A DNA stretch of 64,000 nt from Neckera pumila (GCA_963969595.1 OZ018416.1:1442065-1506064); one strand, 5' to 3'. Counted from the first letter of the stretch, positions 38,092 to 50,797 are shown. Notes: generated by a model from the letters alone, not told the origin. Numbers and translations: made by a program.

Positions 38092-39132
38092 TTCGTCACA
38101 AAGCAGTTTTCGCGAGCAGTTGCGGGGGCGGCGAGGTTTGGGTGGGCCCAGGACGCGAGGGATGGCCGGACCGCCAGGGTGGCTGCGGCACGTGGCGGAT
38201 CTTCATACGTGACGGTTGCGAAAGGACCCCAAGGGCGGGGACCCGTTCAGTTCCAGGTGACCGGAGTGTTTGCGCCCGGCCCGGCTTTTGGACCCGGCAT
38301 GGCCCCCTCGCCTTGCGCTTGAGGCCGCAATGAGGCCCAGGCTTTGTCGCACTCTCTTGGTCTTATTAGCCCTGAGCTCCACACGCCATAGCCGTCCAGT
38401 CGCCGTTGGTTCCCTCCGTAGTAGTACATTCCCTAGGGCTTCCTTCCTTGTCGCTCATTGTTTTCCCGACAGCCGTCGCAGTCGTCCACGATTTGGCCGT
38501 AATTCCGCTTTTGCAGGCCGTCCGATCGGTCGTCGTCTTGGAAGAAGCCGAATAAGAGCGGTGTTCTATATGCTGTGATTTTGCAGGACGGAATTTGCTG
38601 TGGTTTGCGCGTCGTTGTGGTTGGAGATCTGTGGGAGAGGAGGGAACAAGTGATCGCGGGCGACGGGCGTTGGTTGTGGTACTTAAACCCTAATCGAGAT
38701 CGCGGAGGGAAGACGGTTGGTTTGGACGCTGGAGGTAGCGATTTGCGGAGTCGGCCTGTTTGCAGCGCTGGAGAGCGGTGGGGTGCGGTGTTCTTTGGTG
38801 GAACGGGGGAGAGGACAGGCGGAAGCCGTGGCGGGGCTTTTCGGAAAACTTGAAGTTACGGGGGCTTCCAGCACTCTCTGCATGTGTGCCTGTATTGCTT
38901 TGAGTCACCCTCGGCGCTCCTTTGAGGCTTCACAACTGGAAGGCAATAATTCGCAGCGGAGACAACGCCATCTATGGCGCCCGCGGAACAACTCCAGGCC
39001 AGATGTGAATCTGGTGGGTCTTCGCCTTCACTAGGATAGTTTGGATCTCGAATTAATGATGCGATCCGCTGTTGGCACAATTCTCCAGTGTTTTCTGTAG
39101 AAAACAAAAGAACCGAGGCATTCGCGCCAACT
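38092..39132 (+). promoter_or_regulatory. GC-rich promoter and 5' leader region of the polyamine oxidase gene
   Basis: This stretch is clearly richer in GC than the flanking repeats and lies directly upstream of the first coding exon. No convincing TATA box was found, so the transcription start is not placed. Several open frames on both strands here have no recognisable protein signature and are best explained by GC content. The part near 38970-39132 is taken as transcribed leader, by inference. Confidence 0.45.
38974..39039 (+). promoter_or_regulatory. Upstream ORF in the polyamine oxidase leader (21 codons)
   Basis: An ATG at 38974 opens a 21-codon frame (begins MAPAEQLQAR, ends SPSLG) and closes with TAG at 39037-39039, 93 nt before the main ATG at 39133 and in the same frame. 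If the leader is unspliced here, it would be met first by scanning ribosomes. Translational control by uORFs is established for plant polyamine genes such as SAMDC. The conservation of this particular peptide cannot be judged from this window. A possible 5' splice site inside it (TCTG|gtgggt) is in the same phase as the main exon-1 donor. Confidence 0.5.
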
Positions 39133-42100
39133 ATGTGTCCGTTGACTCCTAGTACCGTAGAGCCTCCTCTTGAAGAGCCTAGTTGCAGTTCTGGTTCAGG
39201 TGCGTTGAGGATCGGGGATTTTTGAAAAATTACCTTAACCTCAATTCAGTTTGCTCCGGACAGCAGCATTTACCGTCTCATTTCACTTCCCTTAATACTG
39301 ATTAGTGATTGAATCTCATCTTAGATCTGGTCATGATCGAATCGTGTGAGCCCTGCTTTTCAGTGCGATTTTGCTCTGTTCGGCGATCTTGGTAGAATTA
39401 CGAAGTCCTGTCATGCGATCGGTCGTATCTTTTTCTGTTTCAGGGATTACTGTCACTTTTCGTGGCGTACTTTTCGCTTTAGACTGTGCATTATTTCGAA
39501 CCTGACAAGGATACAGTATAGATTTCCTATGCACCAATCTCGTATATTCTATAGATCCTTTATCGAATCAGGATTCTGGAGATTCTTGACTTCAAGACTC
39601 TGTAGTTACTTGCCTTCAACTTTCCCTTTTTCGTGTGGACGAATTGTGGACGTGATCTCTTCAGCGATTAGTGAGGACCAATGTCCAAGCGATAGCTGCT
39701 TTTTAAATTCTAAGAATTAGGAATTAGGATTAAGAGATGACGTGGTAATCACGGATGGGAGTAGAATCACGGTTAAAATGTGTTCTTTCTGAAGCGCGGC
39801 TATCCACTCCGTTAGATTGTGAGGTAGCTTCAAAGCAGTTTTGGAACTGTTTAGACCCCAGAATTGTCAGATATCTAGTGGCATGTTGTTGAAATTTGAG
39901 CAGTTGGTGCTCTGCATTTAGTCTTCTGGATGTCCTTGATTGATTTTACATGCACCAATTGCAATCGCCACTCGCAGGTTTCCCCTGAACATTTTTCTTG
40001 CGTACTTGTTAGTCTAGGTGAGTAGCTGCACGACAGTTCTTACGAAGATTCTTTATCGGTTAGCCTCGTCTTTCCTTCGGAATTCTTCGTTTAGTTATTT
40101 GTTGGTACAGATTGACTTATCGTAAGATCTTTGGGATCCTCAATGGATTCTATCTACCTGGCAGACTTTGAAGAACGAGAAATTCATCATGGTAATGAGA
40201 ATTAGGGTTTGGATTATTAGGTGCACCATGACTGTGCTAGTTTCGTCTTCTTGCAAGTTTTGTTTGGAATTCGACGATCTTTTCTCTCTTGTGTCGAGCA
40301 AATTTAAACTTGTTCTCAGAGAAAGGGTTAGAGATTCGAGCCAATTGGTATTGTTTGATCGACGAGTGAGAATTTTCAATGAGAACATTGAAATAGCATC
40401 ATTTTTATGTTATGGACCGTTGCTCATTTAGACTTCCTTTCCTTCTGAAGTATGGTTTTTGACGCTTGCGTTCCCTCCCATCTAAACCCTACGATTGCCT
40501 CGGTTCTTCGCATGTCCTCCATACACTTAATTATTTACAAGAAGATTTCAAATAGCTGTTATTGCATTTCTTGCGGAGAATTTTGTTTCTTATCTGTTTC
40601 TAGCAAATTCTAAGTCTACGACATCTGTTTCTTCTGTTTCCATAAAGGTGTAATGCTCATTTTATTGTCTGATTCATAAACATGCCCGCAGGTAATTGTG
40701 GGGTAAGGGGTACAAGTGCATCATTGACCCCCACAGTTATCGTTATTGGCGCTGGCTTTGGAGGCCTAGCTGCTGCGCGATTTCTCCATAACTCGAATTT
40801 GAAGGTACAACTCCAGGAGCATGTTTGAAGTCTGACTCCTCAATTTGGATTGATTTGGATTGTTCTCAACAACTAAGAAATGTGCATGAACAAGATTTAG
40901 ATTATATTCCACTCCTTGTTTACGATTGTTAGGCATTTTGTTCGGAGTGTCCGTTGCATTTCGGTAGAACCTAATTTCGACAATACGGACCTTGAGCTTA
41001 TTCAGTGACTTGTTATCTCAATGTGACGTTTTTGTTCTGTATTTTGCAGGTTGTGGTGTTGGAGTCTCGTGATCGGATTGGGGGCCGTGTCTACACTGAC
41101 TATTCGTTTGGATTCCCCGTCGACATGGGGGCTTCATGGTGATTATTCATGTTTTGACCATTGTATATCCTCTTGTTAAGGGATCGAAAACATCTTTTGG
41201 TTTGGTATGCTTGGTCTTGAATCTGTATCTTCTGCACTTCACTTGTTCGGAGTCTTTTCAATGACTTGTTTCATGGTGATGTAGGTTGCATGGAGTCTGC
41301 AAAGACAACCCACTTGCACCCGTCATTGGCAAGTTAAAGTTACCCTTGTATCGCACATGTGGTGACAATTCAGTGCTTTACGATCATGACTTGGAGAGGT
41401 ATGGCGCTTAAGTTTGCTTTTGGTGTAGATTGTAGTAGAGTTATTTAAATGCAGCAGCATCTGCGTTGCAAAATTCTAGGTTGGGAAACGCTGGTTTCCA
41501 AATTCTGAATGTGTAAAACGTTGGTCTGTACAGTTATGCGCTGTTTGACATGGATGGCCACCAAGTTCCACAAGCTCTGGTCACTAAGGTCGGCGAGGTA
41601 TTTGAGAGTTTACTGGAAGAGGTAAGTCTTTCGTTGCAGTTCATCAATTGTAAGCTACATTATGGTTTCTACATTTCAAGAATATGGTGTCTTCCAGAAT
41701 GGTTCTTCCGCAGGAATACTTTTCAGGCTGGTATTTCCTTGTCTTTTATTCATGTTCTCGCGTTTATTGATTTGATTCAGACCAAAAAACTCAGAGAGGA
41801 GCTCCCAGATGACATGTCGGTATTTAAGGCCTTCACATTAGTGTTGGAGAGACGGCCAGAATTGAGGTTGGTTAATTGACGCTGCCCTTTTCTTGGTTCT
41901 ACATATGGGCATTCTTTCTTTCTCACAGATTTAAGAAAAATTCGTGCTTTCTGGTACAAGGCAGTTGAGGTGCTCTTCATGTTTGCGCGAGTCATGTTAG
42001 ATCTATTGCTACGATTGTAACCTATAAATCCCGCCTCTTGCAGGCAAGAAGGCATGGCTTTCAAAGTGTTGCAATGGTATTTATGTCGTATGGAAGGTTG

Positions 42101-43784
42101 GTTTGCGGCAGATGCTGACAACATTTCCGTTCAAAGTTGGGACGAGGTGAGTTTTTCGGTAACTTCAGGTGTGAAACTTTTAGTGGAGTAGAATTTCATC
42201 TTGTATATGGAGTAGAATTTCGTGCTTTCTTGTAGTTTTTGTTATTGTCGTGATATACAATGTATATGCAATGTATTATTCACATCCTTGTTCAAAAAAG
42301 ATGAGTGATTTGGGGTTTTGTTTTGCAGGAGGAGTTGCTTCAAGGTGGTCATGGCTTGATGGTGAAGGGTTATGAGCCCGTGATCTCGTCCCTTGCTGAA
42401 GGTCTTGACATCCGACTTGATCATAGGTAAGTGGCATGTTTATACCTGCATATGTTTGTAAATTGTAGGCGAATATAGCATGATTTGATCTCCGTGTCTT
42501 CGAATGAGTCTCTGGTTTACTACTATATATTCTATGGCACGTACTTAGGTTGCGTTATCCCTAAAGAATATATGTAGCGTACTTCAATATAGCGCCGTGG
42601 TACTTGTTGGTCAAATGTTTCGCGTCCATGCTCAGCTGGGAGTCTTCTACATTTCGCTCTTCACAGGGTTTCTAAGATCAGTCGGCGCGCGCATGGAGTA
42701 GTGAGGGTGACCACCGAGAATGGGAAGGTATTTGAAGCCGATGCGTGTGTTGTCGCGATCCCGCTTGGCGTGTTAAAAGCAGACTTGGTGCGCTTTGAAC
42801 CTAAACTTCCCGATTGGAAGGAGGCCGCCATTGCCGATTTGGCTGTTGGCAACGAGAACAAGATTGCTCTCTTCTTTGAGAAAGTGTGTTGGCCCAATGT
42901 GGAGTTTCTTGGCGTTGTGGCAAAGACCTCGTATGGCTGCAGCTACTTTTTGAATCTTCACAAAGCCACCGGACACCCAGTCTTGGTCTACATGCCCGCA
43001 GGTAGTTAACTTTTCCTTTTTCTGGCCTGTCTCGCAGCAGTTGACACTACGTTTCTTGTGTAGTTATCAGTATGAAGGGATGTAGAAACAGTCACTGAAC
43101 CAAATTGGATGCCGCTCATCTGGTTTCAGGACGCCTTGCCAACGACATTGAGCATCTATCCAACGAGGCCGCGGCCAACTTTGCCATCCGGCAGCTGAAA
43201 AGGATATTACCAAATGCTGCCGAACCGGTATGTTGATCGACTCTCTCCTGACCACCAATTGCACACAGTATTTTTTGATGAGCATATATACTACATGTTA
43301 CGTATTCGATTTTATGTTTTGTTTGTGTTCTCATCATACTTGGATTGCTATCATACTACGTATTCTGGTTAAATGTCACTGTGGGTTACTATTCGAGGCC
43401 TGTCATGTATATGCTGTCCGCTACTGGATGATGTGAATTCTTACCCAAATTTTTAATTCTCCTGATGACTCGAAGACCAAATATCTAGTGTCGAGGTGGG
43501 GAACGGACCCTAGCTCCCTGGGGTGCTACAGCTACGACGCAGTGGGCAAGCCGCACGGTCTGTATGAACGATTACGTAGCCCCGTGGACAACTTGTTCTG
43601 GGCCGGGGAAGCGACGAGTGAGAGGTTTCCTGGAACCGTCCACGGTGCTTTCGCTACAGGTGTCATGGCTGGAAACGAATGTCTCAAAAGGTTTGCGGAA
43701 AGGTGCCGCGACTTGCAGATGTTCCAGCCCGTGATGGCGAAGGAAGACGAGCTCATCACGCCATTGCAGATTTCTCGGATGTGA
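39133..43784 (+). CDS. PAO: Peroxisomal polyamine oxidase (PAO2/3/4 type, FAD amine oxidase)
   Basis: Eleven coding exons: 39133-39199, 40692-40804, 41050-41138, 41285-41398, 41534-41621, 41781-41866, 42044-42146, 42329-42426, 42667-43001, 43130-43227 and 43476-43784. Phases agree throughout and total 499 residues, the usual length for this subgroup. Visible motifs: FAD dinucleotide-binding GAGFGG (42-47), E65 and RIGGR (69-73), MGASWLHG (86-93), [10 protein letters not shown] near 230, the conserved active-site lysine in GNENKI (K318), and the C-terminal FAD motif [20 protein letters not shown] (436-455). The protein ends PLQISRM, a PTS1-type tripeptide seen in plant peroxisomal PAOs. Known members oxidise spermine and spermidine back to shorter polyamines, releasing H2O2. 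The start was chosen because its frame reaches the exon-2 junction in phase and an in-frame stop lies upstream (39037). The N-terminal 23 residues are the least certain part. Confidence 0.95.
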
Positions 43785-46654
43785 TCTCATTGTATCTTGG
43801 AACTCTTTCCCTCTGGTACCTGCATGTTGGATATATATTCCCTGGATTGGAGTGGCTCCAGGGAGTTGTGATTATTTCTGCGACAGACTTTCTCTTCTCA
43901 TTGATTTCAGGATTCCCCTTCCCTGCGAACGGGATGATCACTACCAACTCTAGTCAGCCAGATTGGAATTGTGCTCATGACATCTCTTTCATTATTGGAG
44001 TGCGAGAAGTAAGCAACGTTCGAGTCTGAGCGTATAATTAGGGAGCTGAGATTGTCAGCCCCGTACAGGGTCCGAGGCTCTTGAAATCGTGCTGGTAGTT
44101 TAGCCTTGAGAAGCTGATGCGTAGTTACGAGGATGTCGTAGGATTACTCTAGTTCTCCAGGTAGGGATCATTTGAGGGTCCACTTTTCATCATTTAGTCC
44201 GGTTCAGGAATTTCACTTGGTCGTGCTCGTAGGAAAAGGTGGAACGGGTTTATGTATGTCGAGATTCTCTTCGTTCTAGTCTCTCCATATTCTCCCCGTG
44301 CGCAAGCTTGCTGTGGGGACATGGGACTTGTTTCACCGGGTCCTGCATTATGCTTGGTCGTGGTAATCATGCCGCAGACTTTTGCATCCTAATATGTCAA
44401 GAACTTACTTGACCGTATTTTTCCATTTTCTGTATTTTATTACCGCATGTGGTTTCGTCCTTAATGGTTTCTGGAATGGTTTCATCAAGTTAAGGCGCAT
44501 TTCATTCTTCTCATCCCCCACCCGAGAAAATTCGGGTAGAGCTTTATGCTGAAGGTTACCATGTGAGATTGGTGGGGAAAAAAAGCACTAAGGTAGCTAC
44601 ACCTAAAATCTCACGCTTCCTAAAATTGTGCAATGGATATTCTTACCTAAAATGTACTCCCACTGTTCATATGACTCCATGATTGCTTTTGGATACACCT
44701 ATTCTTAGCACTTTGGAAATTTGTAGTTTATTTACATGATGTCCAAAAAATACATTCTAAGAGAATCTAGAATCCTCTTTTGACTATTGAATTGCTTAAT
44801 TGTGCGATTTAAAGTTAGTTACCTTAGATGACAAGAAGATCCCACCGATTGTGGAAAAGAAGATTTAATGTTTCACCAAAATCGGTGAACAAGCCCATTG
44901 GTGGAGATTGGTTTACCTTGAAGGAATCAATACATGTGTTATTTTTACTTGATCTCTTCCCATCCATTGGTTCCACATGTCAATGCAATTGCCCCCTTGA
45001 ATCCTATAGTTCCCCTTGTAGACTTTGTCCACTTAATCTTACGTGGCAAGAGGCCCTAGTATTAGAAGTATGTGCCCAAGTCCATGACCATTGATTTCAA
45101 GCTTCAATATCCATCACTTTATTTGCTGTGATTTGCAATTAGATACAAATGAAAAAAATTATATTTATTTTTCAGAGATGAAATAATATGTCCACTACAG
45201 ATTATAAAATTTTCAAAGTTTTTTGGGGAAAATTGAGATTTGTGTGAATATTTTTAAGAAAAATGAACAAAATTAATATCAAATACAGAATTTATTCGAA
45301 ATATTTGAATTTTTTGCTATGGATGTATATTATAGTGTATAATATCATGGTATAAACCAAAGTTACTCTGTTGTTCTAAAGTGAGAAAAATAATCAACAA
45401 ACTATGGTTGTAGGCCTAAAGTTTATATTGTTATAAAATATTGAAATCTATGAATCTTTTGAAATCTTCAAGTGGAGTAGAAATTGTAGTTGATAAGCTT
45501 CATTTCATTAGTTGTATTCAAATTCAAAAAATATCATTTCTATGCCTAAAATTCACATCGAGAATAAATAATAAGAAATGGCCAAAATACACTACAAGGA
45601 TGATTCGTGGATTTTAAGCATCTTTTTCTTTAGAATAGTCAATGGTACCATAATTAATGAGGGATTTTGCAATAGTATTCACTGAAAATGTATTTAAGCA
45701 ACTTCTGAAAAAAATGGTATGAAGAAATGCTTCTTTCCATCTTGTATTTTTTGGTGAAGTCATCCAAACAAACACTTAGTGTGCACACCAATGTTATAGG
45801 GTTAAATGTTACACTATAATATATTGCCATTTTCTTGTGAAGTTTCAATTCTACGCTATAAGTGACTCAGGCTTAATCCCTTATAATAAATTTGCACCAA
45901 TGAGGCATATCTTAACCTTGATTCACAAGACAAAGTATACATTGTAACCTTATTGAGGTAGTAGCAAGAGTTTAAAATTTAACTTCTATGAGGATAAACA
46001 TTCCTCCCCCAAGATTGAGAATTAGTAGTCAAACAAAGTATTAGAAGAAAAATGAAGCCTCAAGAGGGCTATCTTAAGGTCGTTCCTAAGCCAGGCTTAG
46101 TTCATAATGACCATGTTCTCCACTCCATTCCAACTTGAGAACTACAAGGAAATGTGTACAGCTGTCATGTTTCGTGCCAAGGATTTGATAATGACGCCCG
46201 TCATTTAGACTTTGGCACCAAATTCGATTTGCAACGCATTCTATTATATATATTGGCGCTCTTTCATGGCTTGGCCTTGCATGTTACACACTTGTGCCCA
46301 AGCCTTGCTAAGTTGTTGACAGTTTGCAATAGCTCTTTGGATTCTTTGAAAATCTAAAAGTGATCATGAACTATGACAATGAATTATTGATATCTATTCT
46401 ATGTACATTCTTTGAATATCTAGATTTATGACTAAAATTCAACCTTCAGACTTGCATTTTAATTATACACCTAACGTTGAAATTTGAATTCTAGGAAATT
46501 TTAAAAACTTAAAATTGGAAGAAATATTGAACCTACTGAGCTTTTTTGTACTATCTGGGCTCATTTCATTATTGTTTTAATATTGTTGGTAAATTCTCTT
46601 CAACTAATTTATGTTCTTTCAAATTATTACTATGTCTTTTCATTCAATGTACTA
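43785..46654. other. Polyamine oxidase 3' region followed by empty intergenic DNA
   Basis: About 43785-44500 keeps gene-like composition and is probably 3' UTR and flank. From 44560 on it turns AT-rich with nothing recognised. Confidence 0.45.
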
Positions 46655-47019
46655 AACATTAGAGAAAATTTCAGGCCTCGAGAGGGCTGCTCCACGGCCC
46701 TCCGAGGTACCCTAAAATTTGTTTTTTTTTGTTGAAAAACTCGTTTTTCCCCTATTTCCGCCATGCTGAAACTGCAGCAGCAGTGGCACAAGAACTGAAA
46801 TTTTGGAAAAATAAAAATAAAAATAAAAAAATAAAAAAAATTAGTCTTAAAAAAATTATTAAAAACAAAAAAAATTAAATTAAAAATAAATCTTTTTTTT
46901 TTTTGCGAAAGCTGACTATTGCGGGGAGCAGTTAGCTTGGTGTGACAGACCAAGCTTTTAATAGCTTGGTTTGTCACATTCTAGCAGCCCTCCAAAGGGT
47001 TCAGTTTTTTTCTAATGTT
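46655..47019. mobile_element. Inverted-repeat MITE with internal stem-loops
   Basis: Left AACATTAGAGAAAATTTCAG with GAGAGGGCTGCT, right AGCAGCCCTCCAAAGGGTTC and CTAATGTT. An A-rich AAATAAA run fills the middle (46800-46890), followed by AGCTTGGTGTGACAGACCAA, a short hairpin. No certain target duplication. Confidence 0.55.
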
Positions 47020-48040
47020 ATTTCTATAAATCATTTATTTTATTTTTTTCATTTTTCAATCTTTCTTTCTGTATATTAAAGTAATATACCATGTATTTGA
47101 TATTTAAGGTATTCTACTATACATAGTAATTGATAAAATGAACTTGTAATCCTTATAAAGACTATACAAAATCATTGTTGATTTCTTATAATTTTTTTGA
47201 AATATCCACATTTGAAATACTATAAAATATATATAAATTAATAAAATAATGAATTTTATTTCAAAGTATTGTTACAATTCTATTGGTGTATCAAGCCAAG
47301 CTTAGAAGAAAAAAACAATCAATGTTGATGAAAATCTTATATAAAATATAGAAATATGAATTGGCCTTCTACCAAATTCTATACAAACATTATGCCACAG
47401 AGGTGGCATTTCTCTGAGGTTATTACAGAGCCAAAGCTACTATACCAACTCCCCCAGCTACTGTATGTAGTTGGCATTTCGCTCTACCCAAAGCCATCCA
47501 CATTTCTATATTTGAAAGGAAAAAAATAGGCATTTTCAACTTACTTTGAGTTTTCAATTGAGAAGAGAAACTCTTTATATATACATGGGGGTTGGAGGTA
47601 GAACAACTAATGTGGGATATGTAATTTAGAATTAGCAGGAGCTCATTTGCTCATAGTTAAGTCAATTAAAGTAGGAATTGTGTTTAAAGTATAATTTCAA
47701 ACCTCATTTAGGCATAGTAGAATAACTTTTCTCAAAAAAACAATTAACTTAAAAAAGGTTGGTAAATCAAGTCAAATTTCATTTTCTAAAATTTGTTTGA
47801 GATTTTAAGCCTCCAATCAAAAGTTATGGACAAAATTCAAAGAAGATACTTGAGAATGTCAAAAAAATTCCCTTCCAACCCCTCTTTGAAATTTGTTCAT
47901 AATTTTTTATTGGAGGTTCAAAATCTAATCAAATTTTAGAAAATGAAATTTGACTTGATTTACCAACTTTTTTAAGCCAATTGTTTTTTTGAGAAAAGTT
48001 ATTCTACTATGCCTAAATGAGGTTTGAAATTCTACTTTAA

Positions 48041-49082
48041 CCACTAAAAGACCAATATGCATTTTCTAGCTACATAGAAATTTTGAGCAGGTACATATGA
48101 CTAGAGATTCATTAGAAGGGATTTGGGGGTCTTGAAGGGCTACGAGTTCCTTTGCGTTCCCAGACTGTGGGAATGCAACTGCAACAGCAGACTGACGTGG
48201 AATAGCCATGTCATTTTTGAAAAAAAAAAAAAAATTGCTTAAAATGATATTTGCAAATAGTTTTTTGTTTTTGTTTTTGTTTTCTTGAAAAAGTTTTGTG
48301 ATAGCCCCCTACCGGTGTTCACAAAATCTGGCCATATTGGGGAACAGGCCTAAAACGGCCCTCAAGGCCCCCAAATCCCCTCTAACGTCTGTATTTTTGG
48401 CCCAAATTTTAATAAAAGATGGGAACAAGGAATATATTTCATATACACTAAATTTCATGACATTTGGAAATATGAGTCAAAAGTTATGGCCTAATATGTA
48501 GTTTGTTTCTCAACTCTGGCAGATTGAGTTGATAAAAAAATCACTTTTTTCAAAAACAAAAATTTGAAATTATTTTACCTAAATTTATATAGTTATATAT
48601 ACATGAAAAGCTTTGAATCATTCCATTTTGAATCATTCCATTCCAATTTTCAGTTCCATGATTAAATTCTTAATAATTTAGTATTTTGAATCATTCTCTA
48701 CTACCGTGTGCTTGCTATTTTTTCCTATATGTTGTATAATTCCAAATGATGTGAAAATTTTCAAGCATGTGGCCAACTTGTCTAGGAAAAAGAATCCAAA
48801 GAAGCACCACCACTTTGGATAAATTTTCATAGAAAAGTGAGCTTGTAAAGTGCAATTGCTCTGTTTTTCGCAGGGCTAAAAAATGATTTCAGTGAATGCT
48901 TATATCTTGCAATCCATGCAGTGGAAATTTTTGAAACTCTTACCACAGGTTTTCAAGTCAGCATACTACAAGATCTTATAGTTACATGTGTCAAAAAGTT
49001 TTTTTTCAAAATTTAGTACTTATTCTAAAAATGGCAATTTTTGAGCGTTTTCGATGAAAATATAGTCATGGAACTTTAGAGA
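48041..49082 (+). mobile_element. TTAA-bounded element, type B, inserted in a foldback arm
   Basis: TTAA at 48037-48040, then CCACTAAAAGACC. Right edge GAACTTTAGAGA then TTAA (49083-49086). Type B body, enlarged to 1,042 bp by a nested MITE at 48112-48385. The opposite foldback arm keeps a single TTAA at 47684-47687 at the matching position. Confidence 0.85.
48112..48385. mobile_element. MITE nested inside the TTAA element at 48041
   Basis: Inverted ends: TTAGAAGGGATTTGGGGGTC at the left and GGCCCCCAAATCCCCTCTAA at the right. 274 bp with an internal A-rich and TTTTTG-repeat core. It interrupts the type B body, which resumes TGTATTTTTGGCCCAAATTT. No clear target duplication seen. Confidence 0.65.
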
Positions 49083-49768
49083 TTAAACACAATTCCTACT
49101 TTAGTTTGACTTAACTACGACTGGTTGAGCTCCTACTAATTCTAATTTACATATCCCACATGGATTGTTCTACCTCCAACCACCCTATGTATATATAAAG
49201 AGCTTTTCTTATCATTCAAAAACTCAAGGTAGGGTGGAAATGCTCTTGAAGCAATATGAGGTAGTTTTCAAAGAATTGAAAGTTAAATTGTTCATAGTAT
49301 ATTTTTAAAGCAATGTAAATTTGGCACCCCTTCTTAGCACAACCATCATGTGGATGCTCTAAGGCATCTGGAGGGCTCAAGACGGGTCTAAAGGATTGGC
49401 CTTGGCGGGATGATGGGCATGTATAACCTATACTTGCTTTGTTGTTGGTGGCAATTTTTCATGAGCTGTACAAGCCATGTTACAAGGTTCCCCGTCACGT
49501 CAGTTGCCTATTTGTAATCCAGATATTTAACAATAGTGGCACTCACAACCTTAGGGACGTTGAGAGAACTCATGGCCTTCCCAAAGCTTCATTTCTCTTC
49601 TAATGGTAGAAATATAATCCTCAATGGTGGAGAAAGAAGAAAAAGACACCACTTCCTTTATATTCACAATTATCTTCTAATATTCAATTATTCCCAAATA
49701 TTAATAATTTCAATAATAACATTGGTACAAATTGCAATCTTCAAGAGTTGAGCCTTTGAAGGGATTTA

Positions 49769-50331
49769 CCCCCAAAGTCCCATTAGTCCTATGGGGGCCA
49801 AAATGTGACTTTGGATAGGTTCATAAAGTCTCAATATTCATCAAAGTTTTCTAAACTTTTTGTCAAGCTAGAAAAATACATAAGCTTCTTGGAAATACAA
49901 TTTTTATTCCAATTGATGCATGGAAGCAAAAGTTATGGCACAAAAAGCGGAAAGCGGAGGTTTGCAGGCAACCCAAAAAAAATCACAAAAAGTCAAAATA
50001 ATTTTTTAATGTTTTTCCTAAAACATTATATTTTTGTCTATATGTGAAACTTTGATTCATTTTGTTTGGACTAGTGATAAGAAAGTTGTGGACAATCTTG
50101 TTTTTTGGGCAATCTAAGCATGTTCTTGAAAAAAACTTTTTAATGCTAATACCTTCCAATCTGTATGGTCAAATTTGATGAATTTCTTACCACATGATTT
50201 TAGACAAGTGAAGTACAAGATCCTATGGTTAGATTCTTAAAAAAACATTTTTTTGCTTTCTTGAGTGAATGCAACAAAAATGGCAGTTTTGAATGTTTTT
50301 TGACAGAAAAATGACCTTGGGACTTTAGGGG
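49769..50331 (+). mobile_element. TTAA-bounded element, type A, internally deleted
   Basis: Left flank TTTA then CCCCCAAAGTCCCATTAG. Right edge CTTGGGACTTTAGGGG then TTAA (50332-50335). At 563 bp it lacks about 350 bp from the middle of the type A body. Confidence 0.75.
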
Positions 50332-50797
50332 TTAAATGCGATTTTCCTGTAGATAAGGAAGGTGTATTTTTGGATACAAAGTTGAATTTGTATGGAAAAG
50401 GGTGCTTGATATTGCCAAATTTTTTTCTCAAGGAGATCACTCCTTGTAACTTAAGGTATATATATGGGTTAAAAGTGTATATGATGTAGGGCTATTTATT
50501 TTAATTATTATATTTAAGATGACCGTATTTATTTTTTACATAAAAGCTATAAGTGTTGATCACTTCAAAAATTCAGAAGTAATTCATACTTGGTCCAAAA
50601 AATATAATTTCAAATGTCCTCACTGTCTCTTGCACTTATCTTTGGATGGGGAAAAATTTGAAAAATTTCAGTAATGGCATGAAGGTAGACTCCAAAGTTT
50701 GACCACAATGGGCTGGTTTATCTTATAGGTTCTACACCATGAAATCAGCAAAAATCAATTCTATTCAAGTAACATTGACCAAGTGATATTTTTTTAA

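Larger units (their letters stand above)
47480..49245. repeat. Large foldback (inverted-repeat) element interrupted by a TTAA element
   Basis: Left arm about 47480-47850 pairs with 47890-48040 and then with 49083-49245. Shared blocks include GGAGGTAGAACAACTAATGT against the reverse of TTCTACCTCCAACCACCC, and near-identical 47684-47850 versus the reverse of 47890-48040. The right arm is split by the element at 48041-49082. A transcript would form a long hairpin. Confidence 0.75.

Noticed and set aside
38073..38908. Several overlapping open frames in the GC-rich stretch before the polyamine oxidase
   Set aside because: They occur on both strands, have arginine/proline-rich low-complexity composition and no domain. 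The stretch is better read as promoter and leader.
46800..46890. AAATAAA/AAAAT runs as a functional microsatellite
   Set aside because: They form the A-rich core of an inverted-repeat MITE.
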